Source of the DNA: Bacilli bacterium
GTDB lineage: Bacteria; Bacillota_I; Bacilli_A; ML615J-28; CAG-313
Direction of reading: 5' to 3'
Assembly: GCA_017411715.1 (NCBI GenBank)
Contig: JAFQPO010000011.1
Location: 1-40,001, forward strand
Length of the DNA: 40,001 nucleotides
Shown here: in pieces, positions 34,301-40,001 of the stretch
How the letters are laid out: each line of letters begins with the position of its first letter
Numbering within the stretch: the stretch's first letter is position 1
Translations under genes and position numbers: made by a program
Notes under the pieces: model-generated
The model's database searches: none
Told to the model about the DNA's origin: nothing
The model's input: only the letters and a program-made list of their open reading frames with translations

Positions 34301-35800
34301 ATGAATAAAGGTGCTAATCCTAACTTTGATAAAGTATTCTTACTAAGTCCATTTGAAACTAAGAGTATTGTAAATAGTATTTCATCATCTTATTGGAATA
34401 GTGGATTTACAAGAACAATTGAATACACTTATGATGGTACTACATATTCAGTATTCGTATTTAATAACCAAGTTTACTTCAATGTATCATTCACAGATGC
34501 AGAAGGTAATGCGGTTGCTGGTGATGAATGCTATCATACTTCTACATTATATGTAAAAGATTCTGAAGGTGAAGTAATTGCTAAATTCGGTTATGATGGA
34601 ACTACAATGCAATTCATGGATGGTTATGAAGGTACTTATGCTAACGGAACTGATACATTAGTTCTTGATGGTGTTAAAGTTGCTACATTAAATGGTGTTG
34701 CTGGTACTTATGCGAAAGCTGAAAGTGAAGCTTATACATTTGATGTATATGTTGGTGGTGAATTCTTCGAAGTAACTGTTGATAAAGCTGCTTACACTTA
34801 TACAATTAATAAACCAATGGTAACTATTACATTTGAAGCTGGTACTCAAGCTACAGTTGAAGCAGTAACAGTTAATAAAAACATCGCTATTACATTACCT
34901 ACTCCAACTAATGATAGTTATGTATTCAGAGGATGGTTCGCTGATAGTGCATGCACACAAGAAGTAGAAGCTGAATATGTTCCAACAACTACAACAACTA
35001 TCTATGCTAAATGGGATGCATTAGCAATTTTAACAGTTGTTTATGGTAAAGGTCTTGAAAATCAAGTAATTAGTTATGGTGTTGGTGATATGGCTAATCC
35101 TACTGAACCTAACTTCACTGATGGTCAAGTATTTGATGGTTGGTATTTAGATGCTGATTTAACTACTCCATATACTCCAGCTGCAATGGAAGGTTCAATT
35201 ACAATTTATGCAAAATGGAAAGATGCAATCGCACTATATGGTGAATATGCTGGATATGAAATTTGGGGTTCTACAAAAGCAGGAGGAACAACTTATGGTG
35301 GTACATCAGCTAAGAAATTATCAGTTGATGCAAATGGTAATGTAACTGGATATACAACTGGTACTATTACAGATTACAATCCTGAAACTGGCTACTTCAA
35401 GTTAACAAGAGCTAATGGTGGATACTACTATGGATATTATGACTTAGAAAGTGGGGCTGTTGTTATTAACTATAGTTCTAATAAAGAATCTTTAGGTAAT
35501 GATATCTACGTATTTGTTAAAGGCGCAACAGGTGCATCAACAAGTGGAACACTTACATCATATTGGAATAGTGGTTATGATAAACTAATCAATATGAATT
35601 TAGTTGGTCATGAAAAATCTCAAGTATATGCATTCTTACATAATGAAGTATTATACTTTGATGTTACATTCACATCAACTGATGGTGAAGTAACAGCAGT
35701 TAATGCATACAAAGCTAACCAATTAACAGTATATGATTCAGAAGGTAATGTTATTGCTAACTTTGTTAAAGGTGCAAATGGGCTTGAATTAGCCGCATAA
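31397..35800 (+). CDS. Large repeat lipoprotein with subtilase pro-domain-like N-terminus but no protease domain
   Basis: A 1467-residue lipoprotein. The ATG at 31397 has GGAGAGG upstream; the open frame upstream of it lies inside the previous gene. The signal peptide ends in the lipobox MCCSC. Residues ~60-180 look like the inhibitor I9 pro-domain of S8 proteases of the lactocepin/C5a-peptidase kind (DSDEIIVMLSLEDEP; YSTLLNAIAVKVKYGNLSKIE), followed by the VDVYETGIFNSS linker that precedes the catalytic domain in such proteins. No Asp/His/Ser catalytic motifs follow. Instead about 3.2 copies of a ~400-residue module fill the rest, each with an IEYTYDGTTY-type unit, EGTYxNGxDTL, two InlB-type repeats (FKGWYLDS ... 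IYAKW) and a YGSYKGVEVWG-type unit. The last copy is truncated. It probably sits on the cell surface. Confidence 0.82.
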   Translation: MKKKILSAVIFFLAVAMCCSCGNKETPNTNGGTTSSNLNQLQILKTDLKLTQEQVLSRIKAEHIKENNGYLDSDEIIVMLSLEDEPLIKSYNEEYYEKYNSVADYVTSSKGQAQAAKISAKQEALITELTEKKLIVGVEHQYSTLLNAIAVKVKYGNLSKIENISTVTNTTISDTYNRPQEASNGNASAIENIVDVYETGIFNSSSVEYTYNGTTHNIFVHKDYVYFGVDYKDAEGNAVVAEDAYKQAFLYVEKDGQKLFGFAHNGEKLVEADGYEGTYTNGADTLVVSGYGAATLNGEEATYVVNENTLGLYVAGAYYEVTLNGQEYTSVKPMVTIKFEASEYATIKDQEYNINVPANLPEPEYLTHTFKGWYLDSACTIPAGEEFVPTENATLYALWKTKVIINLVGVKEGDNNILYLGEGDVIGQALPQYSMDLEAMKVFKGWYLDSEYQTSLPEEVEVTEEDSNITIYAKWEDLPAYYGSYKGVEVWGETSGNSYAYSLAIDENGKISGKFSGIVTGYNAETGVISWKVSASATAEKYFWFNDELDIILTHYSSQTEIGTDFYIFGKGFETGKVNAQFGINAVKAPGLTVTGYYARLMNIPTATGSREIFVYNNHIYANVAMTTTTGTVVTAANVKDQKTLIVKDLDTNEVVFSVASLGASFDENNKTTPLDEYFGTYTNGSETVVLDGTGTIIYGEKTGTYTKAVEGAEYGFEVYLENGSEYYQLTLNGDSYTLVKPTVLLTFVTGEGHIQIPAQEYNINVVATLPSGEDEGYVFNGWYLDAEFTTEVPASYIPTKAVNIYAKYSAPAVLTIVYNNGEEALEVVYSVGDTAVVEMPIYTKHAFVGWYTTEDFQEGTEWVSETVINSDTTIYAKWEAAPVYNNTYVPTEIDGVTAEGAVSGRYTRTAAIGVIDPYGKGPKSGYPFSGELSITDYNEETQALVFNVGSSAYHGFIDPETGIIVLSMNKGANPNFDKVFLLSPFETKSIVNSISSSYWNSGFTRTIEYTYDGTTYSVFVFNNQVYFNVSFTDAEGNAVAGDECYHTSTLYVKDSEGEVIAKFGYDGTTMQFMDGYEGTYANGTDTLVLDGVKVATLNGVAGTYAKAESEAYTFDVYVGGEFFEVTVDKAAYTYTINKPMVTITFEAGTQATVEAVTVNKNIAITLPTPTNDSYVFRGWFADSACTQEVEAEYVPTTTTTIYAKWDALAILTVVYGKGLENQVISYGVGDMANPTEPNFTDGQVFDGWYLDADLTTPYTPAAMEGSITIYAKWKDAIALYGEYAGYEIWGSTKAGGTTYGGTSAKKLSVDANGNVTGYTTGTITDYNPETGYFKLTRANGGYYYGYYDLESGAVVINYSSNKESLGNDIYVFVKGATGASTSGTLTSYWNSGYDKLINMNLVGHEKSQVYAFLHNEVLYFDVTFTSTDGEVTAVNAYKANQLTVYDSEGNVIANFVKGANGLELAA
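31994..35797. repeat. Tandem ~1.2 kb coding repeats (three full copies and one partial)
   Basis: Unit starts are near 31994, 33175, 34384 and 35557, so the period is about 1.17-1.21 kb. Copies align in the same domain order, and the 35557 copy breaks off after ~80 codons. Boundaries are approximate to about 20 bp. Shared phrases include TDAEGNAV, SYWNSG, KPMVTI and IYAKW. Confidence 0.8.
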
Positions 35801-35808
35801 TTTAAAAG

Positions 35809-35842
35809 ATAGAGCAGGATTTCCTGCTCTATTTATTTTTAT
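35809..35842 (+). terminator. Intrinsic terminator of the opp/lipoprotein cluster
   Basis: An 11 bp perfect stem, ATAGAGCAGGA against TCCTGCTCTAT, has a very tight loop followed by TTATTTTT. Confidence 0.9.
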
Positions 35843-35861
35843 ATTATATATTATAATATGA

Positions 35862-35890
35862 TTGAAATAATAATTATTTTGGTGTATAAT
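35862..35890 (+). promoter_or_regulatory. Promoter for the 35913 membrane-protein gene
   Basis: TTGAAA (35862-35867) and TATAAT (35885-35890) have a 17 bp spacer, 22 bp before the ATG. Confidence 0.75.
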
Positions 35891-35912
35891 AATAATATGG
35901 AAGGTGATATAA

Positions 35913-37634
35913 ATGAAAAATAAAAAATTTGTATATAGTATAATTGGTATTTCGGCTGCTTATGTTTTACTGTTATTTATAATCTATTATTTTGGATTAC
36001 CATTTATCAATTTTGGGCATGTTGGCTTTTATTTTTATTTAGCAGCTATTCTAGCTTATATTTTTGCTTTAGTATTAGTGTTAACATGTAAAAAAACTGC
36101 TTTAAAAAATATCGATAAAAGATATAAAAGATTATCATATAATAAACTAACTGGTAAATTTTATTTACAAGAAGTTGATAGTAATTCACATTTTAATCCA
36201 TTAAATCAATCAATTAGAGCATACATTTTAGTGTTTGGTTTTGTTGGTGTATTATTATTAGTTTTTGCTTTAGTAGGTTCTAAAATGTTTAATTCAAAAG
36301 CTTATTATGAACAATTAGAAATTAAGGAAGCACCAGAACAAGAGCTTTTGGAAGTTTTTGATTATGACAATGGTGAAGTACTATTACCAATAATTGATAA
36401 AGACCTAGCATATAAATTAGCACAAGCTTCACTTGCGGATTATGGGGCACAGTACACAATTGATTATGATAATTTTACTTTGATTAATGTTACAAGAAAT
36501 GGTAAAAATCAACTTGTTAGAGTTTCACCACTTGAATATTCTAATATTTTTGTCTCAATGTCTAAAAAAGATGAGGGTTCAGTTGGTTACATCGAAGTAA
36601 ATGTAGTAACTAAAGAAACAAAACTTGTGAAAGTAGAAGGCGGTATGAAATATATGCCATCTGCTATTTTTGGAAAAGATTTACATCGTCATATTAGATT
36701 TAAATATCCAACTGTAATGTATAGTGAAATTAATTTTGAAATTGATGATGCAGGTAAACCATACTGGGTAATCCCAACTGAAAAAAAAGAAATAGGTGTT
36801 ATTAATGGTGCTAATTCAACTGGTGTAATTGTAGTTGATCCAGTAAGTGGAGAAATTAATAAATATGATCGCGGTAGTGAACCTAGTTGGATTGATAGAA
36901 CAATCAATGAAGAAGTGGTCGATAAACAAGCAACTAATGCCTTCAGATATAAAAATGGCTTTATGAATGTTCATTTTGGTTCTAAAAAAGAAGTGTTCCA
37001 ATTATCTGATGGATATAATTACTTTATTAAAGGTGGAAATACTTATTATGTAAGTTGTATTACTTCACCTAATGAAGGTGATCAAACTTCCATTGGTTTT
37101 GTGACAATTAATCTTAAAACTAGAGTTGCGACTAAATATTTAGTAGCAGGAATCACTGAAATGCGTGCAAGAGAAATCGCAATGAATGATGCGAGAGTTA
37201 AAGCACAAACTCTTGAAGCAACATGGCCAATTTTAATTAACTATCAAGGCGTTGAAACTTATTTTATGGTATTGAAAAATGATGTTCAAGAACAAAAGAT
37301 GGTTTTCATAAATGTTGCTAATGGATCACTTATCGCAATGGGTGATACAATTGAAGAAGCAAGAAGTGAGTATGATAGATTACTTGCTGATAGTGGAAAG
37401 ACAGAATCAAAAGATATTATATTAAATAACCAAAAAATCACTAACATTAGGGATTTAGGTTCAACTATTGAATTCATGGTTGAAGGCATTACTGATAAAT
37501 ACTTTGTGGTATCGCCATCTGTTAGTTTAGATGCTAGATTTATGAAAGTTGGTGATGCAGTTAGTATTACATGTAAGGACTATGAATCATATTATTATGT
37601 AATTTCTTTAACTAAAGAGGAGAAGAGCAATTAA
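35913..37634 (+). CDS. Three-helix membrane protein with large extracytoplasmic domain, function unknown
   Basis: A 573-residue protein I cannot name. Helices lie at about 8-30 (YSIIGISAAYVLLLFIIYY), 38-60 (YFYLAAILAYIFALVLVLTC) and 103-125 (YILVFGFVGVLLLVFALVG), with a basic loop between the second and third. Residues ~130-500 form a long soluble beta-rich domain, likely outside. It has repeated PepSY-like phrases such as YIEVNVVTKETKLVKVEGG, GVIVVDPVSGEINKY and GFVTINLKTRVATKYL. The final ~60 residues (KDIILNNQKITNIRDLGSTIEF ... VGDAVSITCKDYE) resemble a small beta-barrel. GGAAGGTGAT precedes the start, and a terminator overlaps the stop, so it is a single-gene unit. Confidence 0.65.
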   Translation: MKNKKFVYSIIGISAAYVLLLFIIYYFGLPFINFGHVGFYFYLAAILAYIFALVLVLTCKKTALKNIDKRYKRLSYNKLTGKFYLQEVDSNSHFNPLNQSIRAYILVFGFVGVLLLVFALVGSKMFNSKAYYEQLEIKEAPEQELLEVFDYDNGEVLLPIIDKDLAYKLAQASLADYGAQYTIDYDNFTLINVTRNGKNQLVRVSPLEYSNIFVSMSKKDEGSVGYIEVNVVTKETKLVKVEGGMKYMPSAIFGKDLHRHIRFKYPTVMYSEINFEIDDAGKPYWVIPTEKKEIGVINGANSTGVIVVDPVSGEINKYDRGSEPSWIDRTINEEVVDKQATNAFRYKNGFMNVHFGSKKEVFQLSDGYNYFIKGGNTYYVSCITSPNEGDQTSIGFVTINLKTRVATKYLVAGITEMRAREIAMNDARVKAQTLEATWPILINYQGVETYFMVLKNDVQEQKMVFINVANGSLIAMGDTIEEARSEYDRLLADSGKTESKDIILNNQKITNIRDLGSTIEFMVEGITDKYFVVSPSVSLDARFMKVGDAVSITCKDYESYYYVISLTKEEKSN

Positions 37635-37650
37635 ATTTGCTCTTTTTTTT
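37623..37650 (+). terminator. Intrinsic terminator overlapping the stop codon
   Basis: AGAGCAA and TTTGCTCT form a stem around TTAAA, followed by T8; the TAA stop lies in the loop. Confidence 0.88.
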
Positions 37651-37818
37651 AACAATTTTTGTTGTAAAATATCTAACATTGACTTAAACATATCAAAAAG
37701 TCTAAAAGTATTAATTTATATAAAAAATAAGTAAAGAAATATGTCAAAAACATAATATTATATTTTCTTTGGTACCATTTATGTTAGTTGTCATATAATG
37801 ATATTGAAGGAGGAAAAT

Positions 37819-38292
37819 ATGAATAATTTTTATGATTATGACGAAGAAAATTTAAATTTTGAAGAATATGTAGTACAAAAGGGGGATTCGCTTTATACGA
37901 TAGCTAAAAAGTTTGAAGTTACATTAAATGACATAACTGAAGCAAATGGATTAGTTAATAACATGATTTATCCAAATCAAATCCTATTAATTCCTAAGAA
38001 AAATTATAATCCATCTTGTGATGAATATGTAACTAGAGTTAATGATACAGTAGAAGTCATCGCGAAAAATTTAGGGGTTACACCAATGGAATTAGGAGAA
38101 TATAATGATTTTGGAAAATTATATTTAACAGCAGGTCAAAAAATAACAATTCCAAGAAATAATAAAGTTTACCGAATTAGTCAAAATGATACATTAGAAA
38201 GTATTTTAAAATTATCTAATCGTAGTTTAAGTGAATTACTTGAACTCAACAAAGATGCAATTTTAGAAGTTGGAAAAATAATTAATATTTAA
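37819..38292 (+). CDS. Three-LysM-repeat protein without a signal peptide
   Basis: A 157-residue protein made almost wholly of three LysM repeats: residues ~17-63 (YVVQKGDSLYTIAKKFEVT ... ILLIPKK), ~71-118 (YVTRVNDTVEVIAKNLGVT ... ITIPRN) and ~120-157 (YRISQNDTLESILKLSNRS). LysM binds N-acetylglucosamine polymers such as peptidoglycan. The ATG at 37819 has AAGGAGG 6 bases upstream; an in-frame ATG seven codons earlier precedes that site and adds no signal sequence. The N-terminus is acidic (NNFYDYDEENLNFEE). In spore formers, signal-less LysM proteins are often coat proteins, but no sporulation gene is in view. The 184 bp gap before it has a TATAAT (37794-37799) but no clear -35. Confidence 0.88.
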   Translation: MNNFYDYDEENLNFEEYVVQKGDSLYTIAKKFEVTLNDITEANGLVNNMIYPNQILLIPKKNYNPSCDEYVTRVNDTVEVIAKNLGVTPMELGEYNDFGKLYLTAGQKITIPRNNKVYRISQNDTLESILKLSNRSLSELLELNKDAILEVGKIINI

Positions 38293-38293
38293 G

Positions 38294-38315
38294 AGCCAAG
38301 TTAACTTGGCTTTTT
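38294..38315 (+). terminator. Intrinsic terminator of the LysM gene
   Basis: The perfect palindrome AGCCAAGTTAACTTGGCT is followed by T5. Confidence 0.85.
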
Positions 38316-38506
38316 GTATGTTAATTTTTTGTTAGAGACAGTATATGGTACTGTTTTTATAATAGTATGATACAAGGTTATCGAAATCTTATTTTTGATA
38401 TTGGCGGTATGATTAGAGTGATGAAAATTAAAACAATTATTTTCATTGATATATAATATAATACTTGTTGTAGTATAAAAAAAGAAATAATTTAAATAAA
38501 AATATA

Positions 38507-38793
38507 AAAGGAGTACATAAAAAGTAAAAAATATTTTTAATATTTAACTTGTATATACTGACATTTACTGCTTCGCGTGAAAATAGATCTTTTTTTGAAC
38601 TTATGATTTATAAAGATGTATTATGAACTTCACAGCCACTTGTGACATTTTATTGTATTCTTTTTATGTGTGGGCTATTTGTATTCCTGCAACCGTACTA
38701 TTTGTAAACTTTACAATGATGAATATAATATTATTATATTTATTAGTACAATTACTTGATTTTGTCAAAAACAAGGATAAAAAAATTAGCTGA
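38507..38793 (+). pseudogene. Probable remnant of a small membrane-protein gene
   Basis: AAAGGAG (38507-38513) is followed by ATA where a start codon should be, then AAA AGT AAA AAA. Allowing one missing T in the T5 run gives a signal/helix-like reading (KSKKYFLIFNLYILTFTA), then SFFELMIYKDVL, an in-frame TGA, and SQPLVTFYCILFMCGLFVF. A shift of frame near 38685 continues into PATVLFVNFTMMNIILLYLL and ends KNKDKKIS-TGA at 38793. The last frame alone is a 56-residue ORF from ATG 38623 with no good RBS. Several lesions in one hydrophobic protein fit gene decay. Alternatively the 56-residue ORF is a real small membrane protein. The rest of the gap 38316-38506 is A/T-rich and holds nothing I can name. 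Confidence 0.35.
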
Positions 38794-38828
38794 GCATTAA
38801 AAAGTGTAAAAAATTTAAAAAATATCGT

Positions 38829-38858
38829 TTTGGCGTTTTTTGAGCTAAAAATGCCAAA
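38829..38858. repeat. Inverted repeat 1 (12 bp arms)
   Basis: TTTGGCGTTTTT (38829-38840) pairs with AAAAATGCCAAA (38847-38858) with one G-T pair and a 6-base loop. It directly adjoins the next palindrome. Confidence 0.8.
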
Positions 38859-38882
38859 TTCGTTCCGCTAGCGGACCGAATT
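38857..38882. repeat. 26 bp palindrome containing CCGCTAGCGG
   Basis: The 26 bases from AATTCG to CGAATT form an inverted repeat with a single mismatch, centred on CTAG. It is a G+C island in an A/T-rich gap; a partial second copy of CGTTCCGC occurs at about 38909-38920. Confidence 0.85.
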
Positions 38883-38937
38883 AGAGAAAAAATCAAAAAA
38901 ATAGCGTTTTTCGTTCCGCGAGGCAATTTTAGCGATA

Positions 38938-38966
38938 TTGACAAAAAATGGTAACTAATGTATAAT
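38938..38966 (+). promoter_or_regulatory. Consensus sigma-A promoter for the 39024 lipoprotein
   Basis: Perfect TTGACA (38938-38943) and perfect TATAAT (38961-38966) have a 17 bp spacer, 57 bp before the start codon; the strongest promoter match in the window. Confidence 0.92.
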
Positions 38967-39023
38967 GATAGTGTAAATAACATCATATATTTTTAAAAAA
39001 TAAAGATTATATAGGAGGGGAAA

Positions 39024-39754
39024 ATGAAAAAAGTATTGAGTATTTTGTTTTTATTAATTTTTACTATGTGCTTAGGCGGCTGCAATCATGAACCTATTAA
39101 GTATTATGAAGATGAATATTTTAAGTATATGGATCGTGTATATATGGAAGAAGAATGGATTTATTTAACGGGATTTACAGAAAAAGGGTTGGAACAAGAA
39201 ATTTTAATTATTCCTAGCAAGTTTAATGGTAAAAAGGTGAGAATAGGTGGTGTTCCTTCTTTGACCAGTCCAATGAGTTTTAGTAGTGAACACTTAAAAA
39301 AATATATTTAGAGGAAGAACTTACTAATTATGGTTTTCTCGACCCTTATAATTACGATATGAAAATCATTCATTTGTCTGGAGATTTAAGAAGTTTTTCT
39401 GATACTCTCAGAGGGAAACTATATGTTATTTTAGAAGCATACGAAAGAAGCCCACTAAGTAAAGCTTACCCTGCTAATGTAAGTTATAAATGGAATTATG
39501 AAGAAGCACCAAATTCAGGTTATTATTGGATAGATGATTATTATAATGAAATAATTTCATATATACCTACTGATCCAATAAGAGAAGGATATATCTTTGA
39601 TGGATGGTATAAAGAACCTGAATGCATAAATAAGTGGGATTTTGATAATGATATTGTTCCTGGTACAGAATGGGAATTTATTACTCAATCACCACATAAA
39701 ACCCTAGTTAAATATCAAGAAACTATATTATATGCTAAATGGGTAGAGTGTTAA
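39024..39754 (+). pseudogene. Small InlB-repeat lipoprotein split by a frameshift in an A7 run
   Basis: The first frame (39024-39311, 95 residues) has a signal peptide with lipobox LGGC (C20), then YYEDEYFKYMDRVY and FTEKGLEQEILIIPSKFNGKKV, and stops at TAG just after an A7 run (39296-39302). Adding one A gives HLKKIYLEEELTNYG and continues without interruption to 39754 (about 243 residues in all). The restored C-terminal part ends in an InlB-type repeat (GYIFDGWYKEPE ... TILYAKW). AGGAGGGG and a consensus promoter precede it, so it should be expressed. The lesion may be real decay, phase variation by slippage, or a base-call error. A paralogue begins at 39806. Confidence 0.8.
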
Positions 39755-39756
39755 TT

Positions 39757-39801
39757 ATGAAGATTAAGAAGTTTATAGTAGTTTTGATTATAGGAGGATA
39801 A
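39757..39801 (+). pseudogene. 14-codon signal-peptide-like remnant
   Basis: The mini-ORF MKIKKFIVVLIIGG-stop starts 2 bp after the preceding stop. It looks like the beginning of a lipoprotein signal peptide, and its last codons contain the AGGAGG site of the next gene. It may be a leftover of a deleted paralogue or a translated leader. Confidence 0.35.
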
Positions 39802-39805
39802 AAAT

Positions 39806-40001
39806 ATGATGAAGAAAATATTAGTTACTATATTTTTGATGCTTTTTATTACATGTTTGGGTGGATGTCAAAACCCGGAAAGTGTACTTTACGAAGATGA
39901 ATATTTTGTTTATAGATATCATGTTTATAATTATGATAAATCTATTATGGATGATTGTATGCATTTAGAAGGCTTGACTGAAAAAGGTAATGAACAAGAG
40001 A
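39806..40001 (+). CDS. Paralogous small lipoprotein (3' end outside window)
   Basis: The first 65 codons of a gene running off the right edge. MMKKILVTIFL is followed by a lipobox LGGC (C21), then YEDEYFVYRYHVY and LEGLTEKGNEQE, which match the 39024 protein's YEDEYFKYMDRVY and LTGFTEKGLEQE in order and spacing. AGGAGG lies 8 bases before the first ATG. It is a tandem duplicate of the broken gene upstream. Function unknown; probably a surface lipoprotein with a C-terminal InlB repeat like its neighbour. Confidence 0.85.
   Translation, partial: MMKKILVTIFLMLFITCLGGCQNPESVLYEDEYFVYRYHVYNYDKSIMDDCMHLEGLTEKGNEQE

Noticed and set aside
37741..37818. Sigma-E-like or sigma-A promoter before the LysM gene
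   Set aside because: TATAAT is present, but the -35 is weak and the spacing is 19 bp; not enough to name a sigma factor.
38881..38935. Second hairpin around CGTTCCGCGAGGC
   Set aside because: The arms do not pair well; only the shared CGTTCCGC phrase is kept as an observation.
1..40001. CRISPR arrays, tRNA or rRNA genes, insertion sequences, prophage genes
   Set aside because: I looked for repeat-spacer patterns, tRNA-like stems with TTCGA arms, and transposase or integrase motifs, and saw none.

Overview
The window looks like chromosome from a low-GC, walled member of the Bacilli, probably an uncultured gut-type lineage near the Erysipelotrichia/RF39/Mollicutes-related branch. The evidence is strong A+T bias, the Bacilli gene block polA - mutM - coaE - dnaB - dnaI - thrS, a threonine T-box, and large lipoproteins with InlB-type (Listeria-Bacteroides) repeats. 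Peptidoglycan enzymes and LysM repeats argue for a cell wall. Placement is inference from gene content. All 28 gene ends that can be read use TAA (21) or TAG (7) and none uses TGA, while tryptophan is written TGG.

Region by region. 1-4777: the 3' part of a giant modular surface protein (two beta-helix modules, InlB-like repeats, Ig-like domains) ending in a zinc amidase. 4825-5939 (minus): a small Pro-Tyr-tailed protein and a VanY-type carboxypeptidase. 6060-13910: a replication/repair operon (polA, nitroreductase, a fused mutM-coaE, an unknown protein, dnaB, dnaI, a DUF308/HdeD-like membrane protein). 14010-16270: a flavodoxin/FMN-reductase-like to Nudix fusion, a haemolysin III family membrane protein and a small helical protein. 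16415-20373: an anaerobic ribonucleotide reductase unit made of NrdD with a C-terminal glutaredoxin domain, an overlapping thioredoxin-reductase-like flavoprotein without the usual NADPH motif, and a convergent NrdG-type activase. 20478-22717: T-box-controlled thrS. 22853-35842: an oligopeptide ABC transporter cluster (lipoprotein, oppA, oppB, oppC, oppD, oppF, a tiny membrane protein) followed by a 1467-residue repeat lipoprotein that seems to keep a subtilase pro-domain but no protease. 35862-38315: an unknown three-helix membrane protein and a LysM protein without a signal peptide. 38316-39023: a decayed gene remnant, long inverted repeats and a near-consensus promoter. 39024-40001: tandem paralogous small lipoproteins, the first broken by a one-base shift in an A7 run.

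How the genes work together: the replication block supplies polymerase, repair and helicase loading. The NrdD-glutaredoxin/flavoprotein/NrdG set would make dNTPs anaerobically, and its layout suggests thiol-based rather than formate-based electron supply. The opp cluster imports peptides. The envelope genes remodel or bind peptidoglycan and display repetitive surface domains. The best candidates for something undescribed are the NrdD-glutaredoxin plus atypical flavoprotein unit, the MutM-CoaE fusion, the FMN-reductase-Nudix fusion, and the protease-less subtilase pro-domain lipoprotein.
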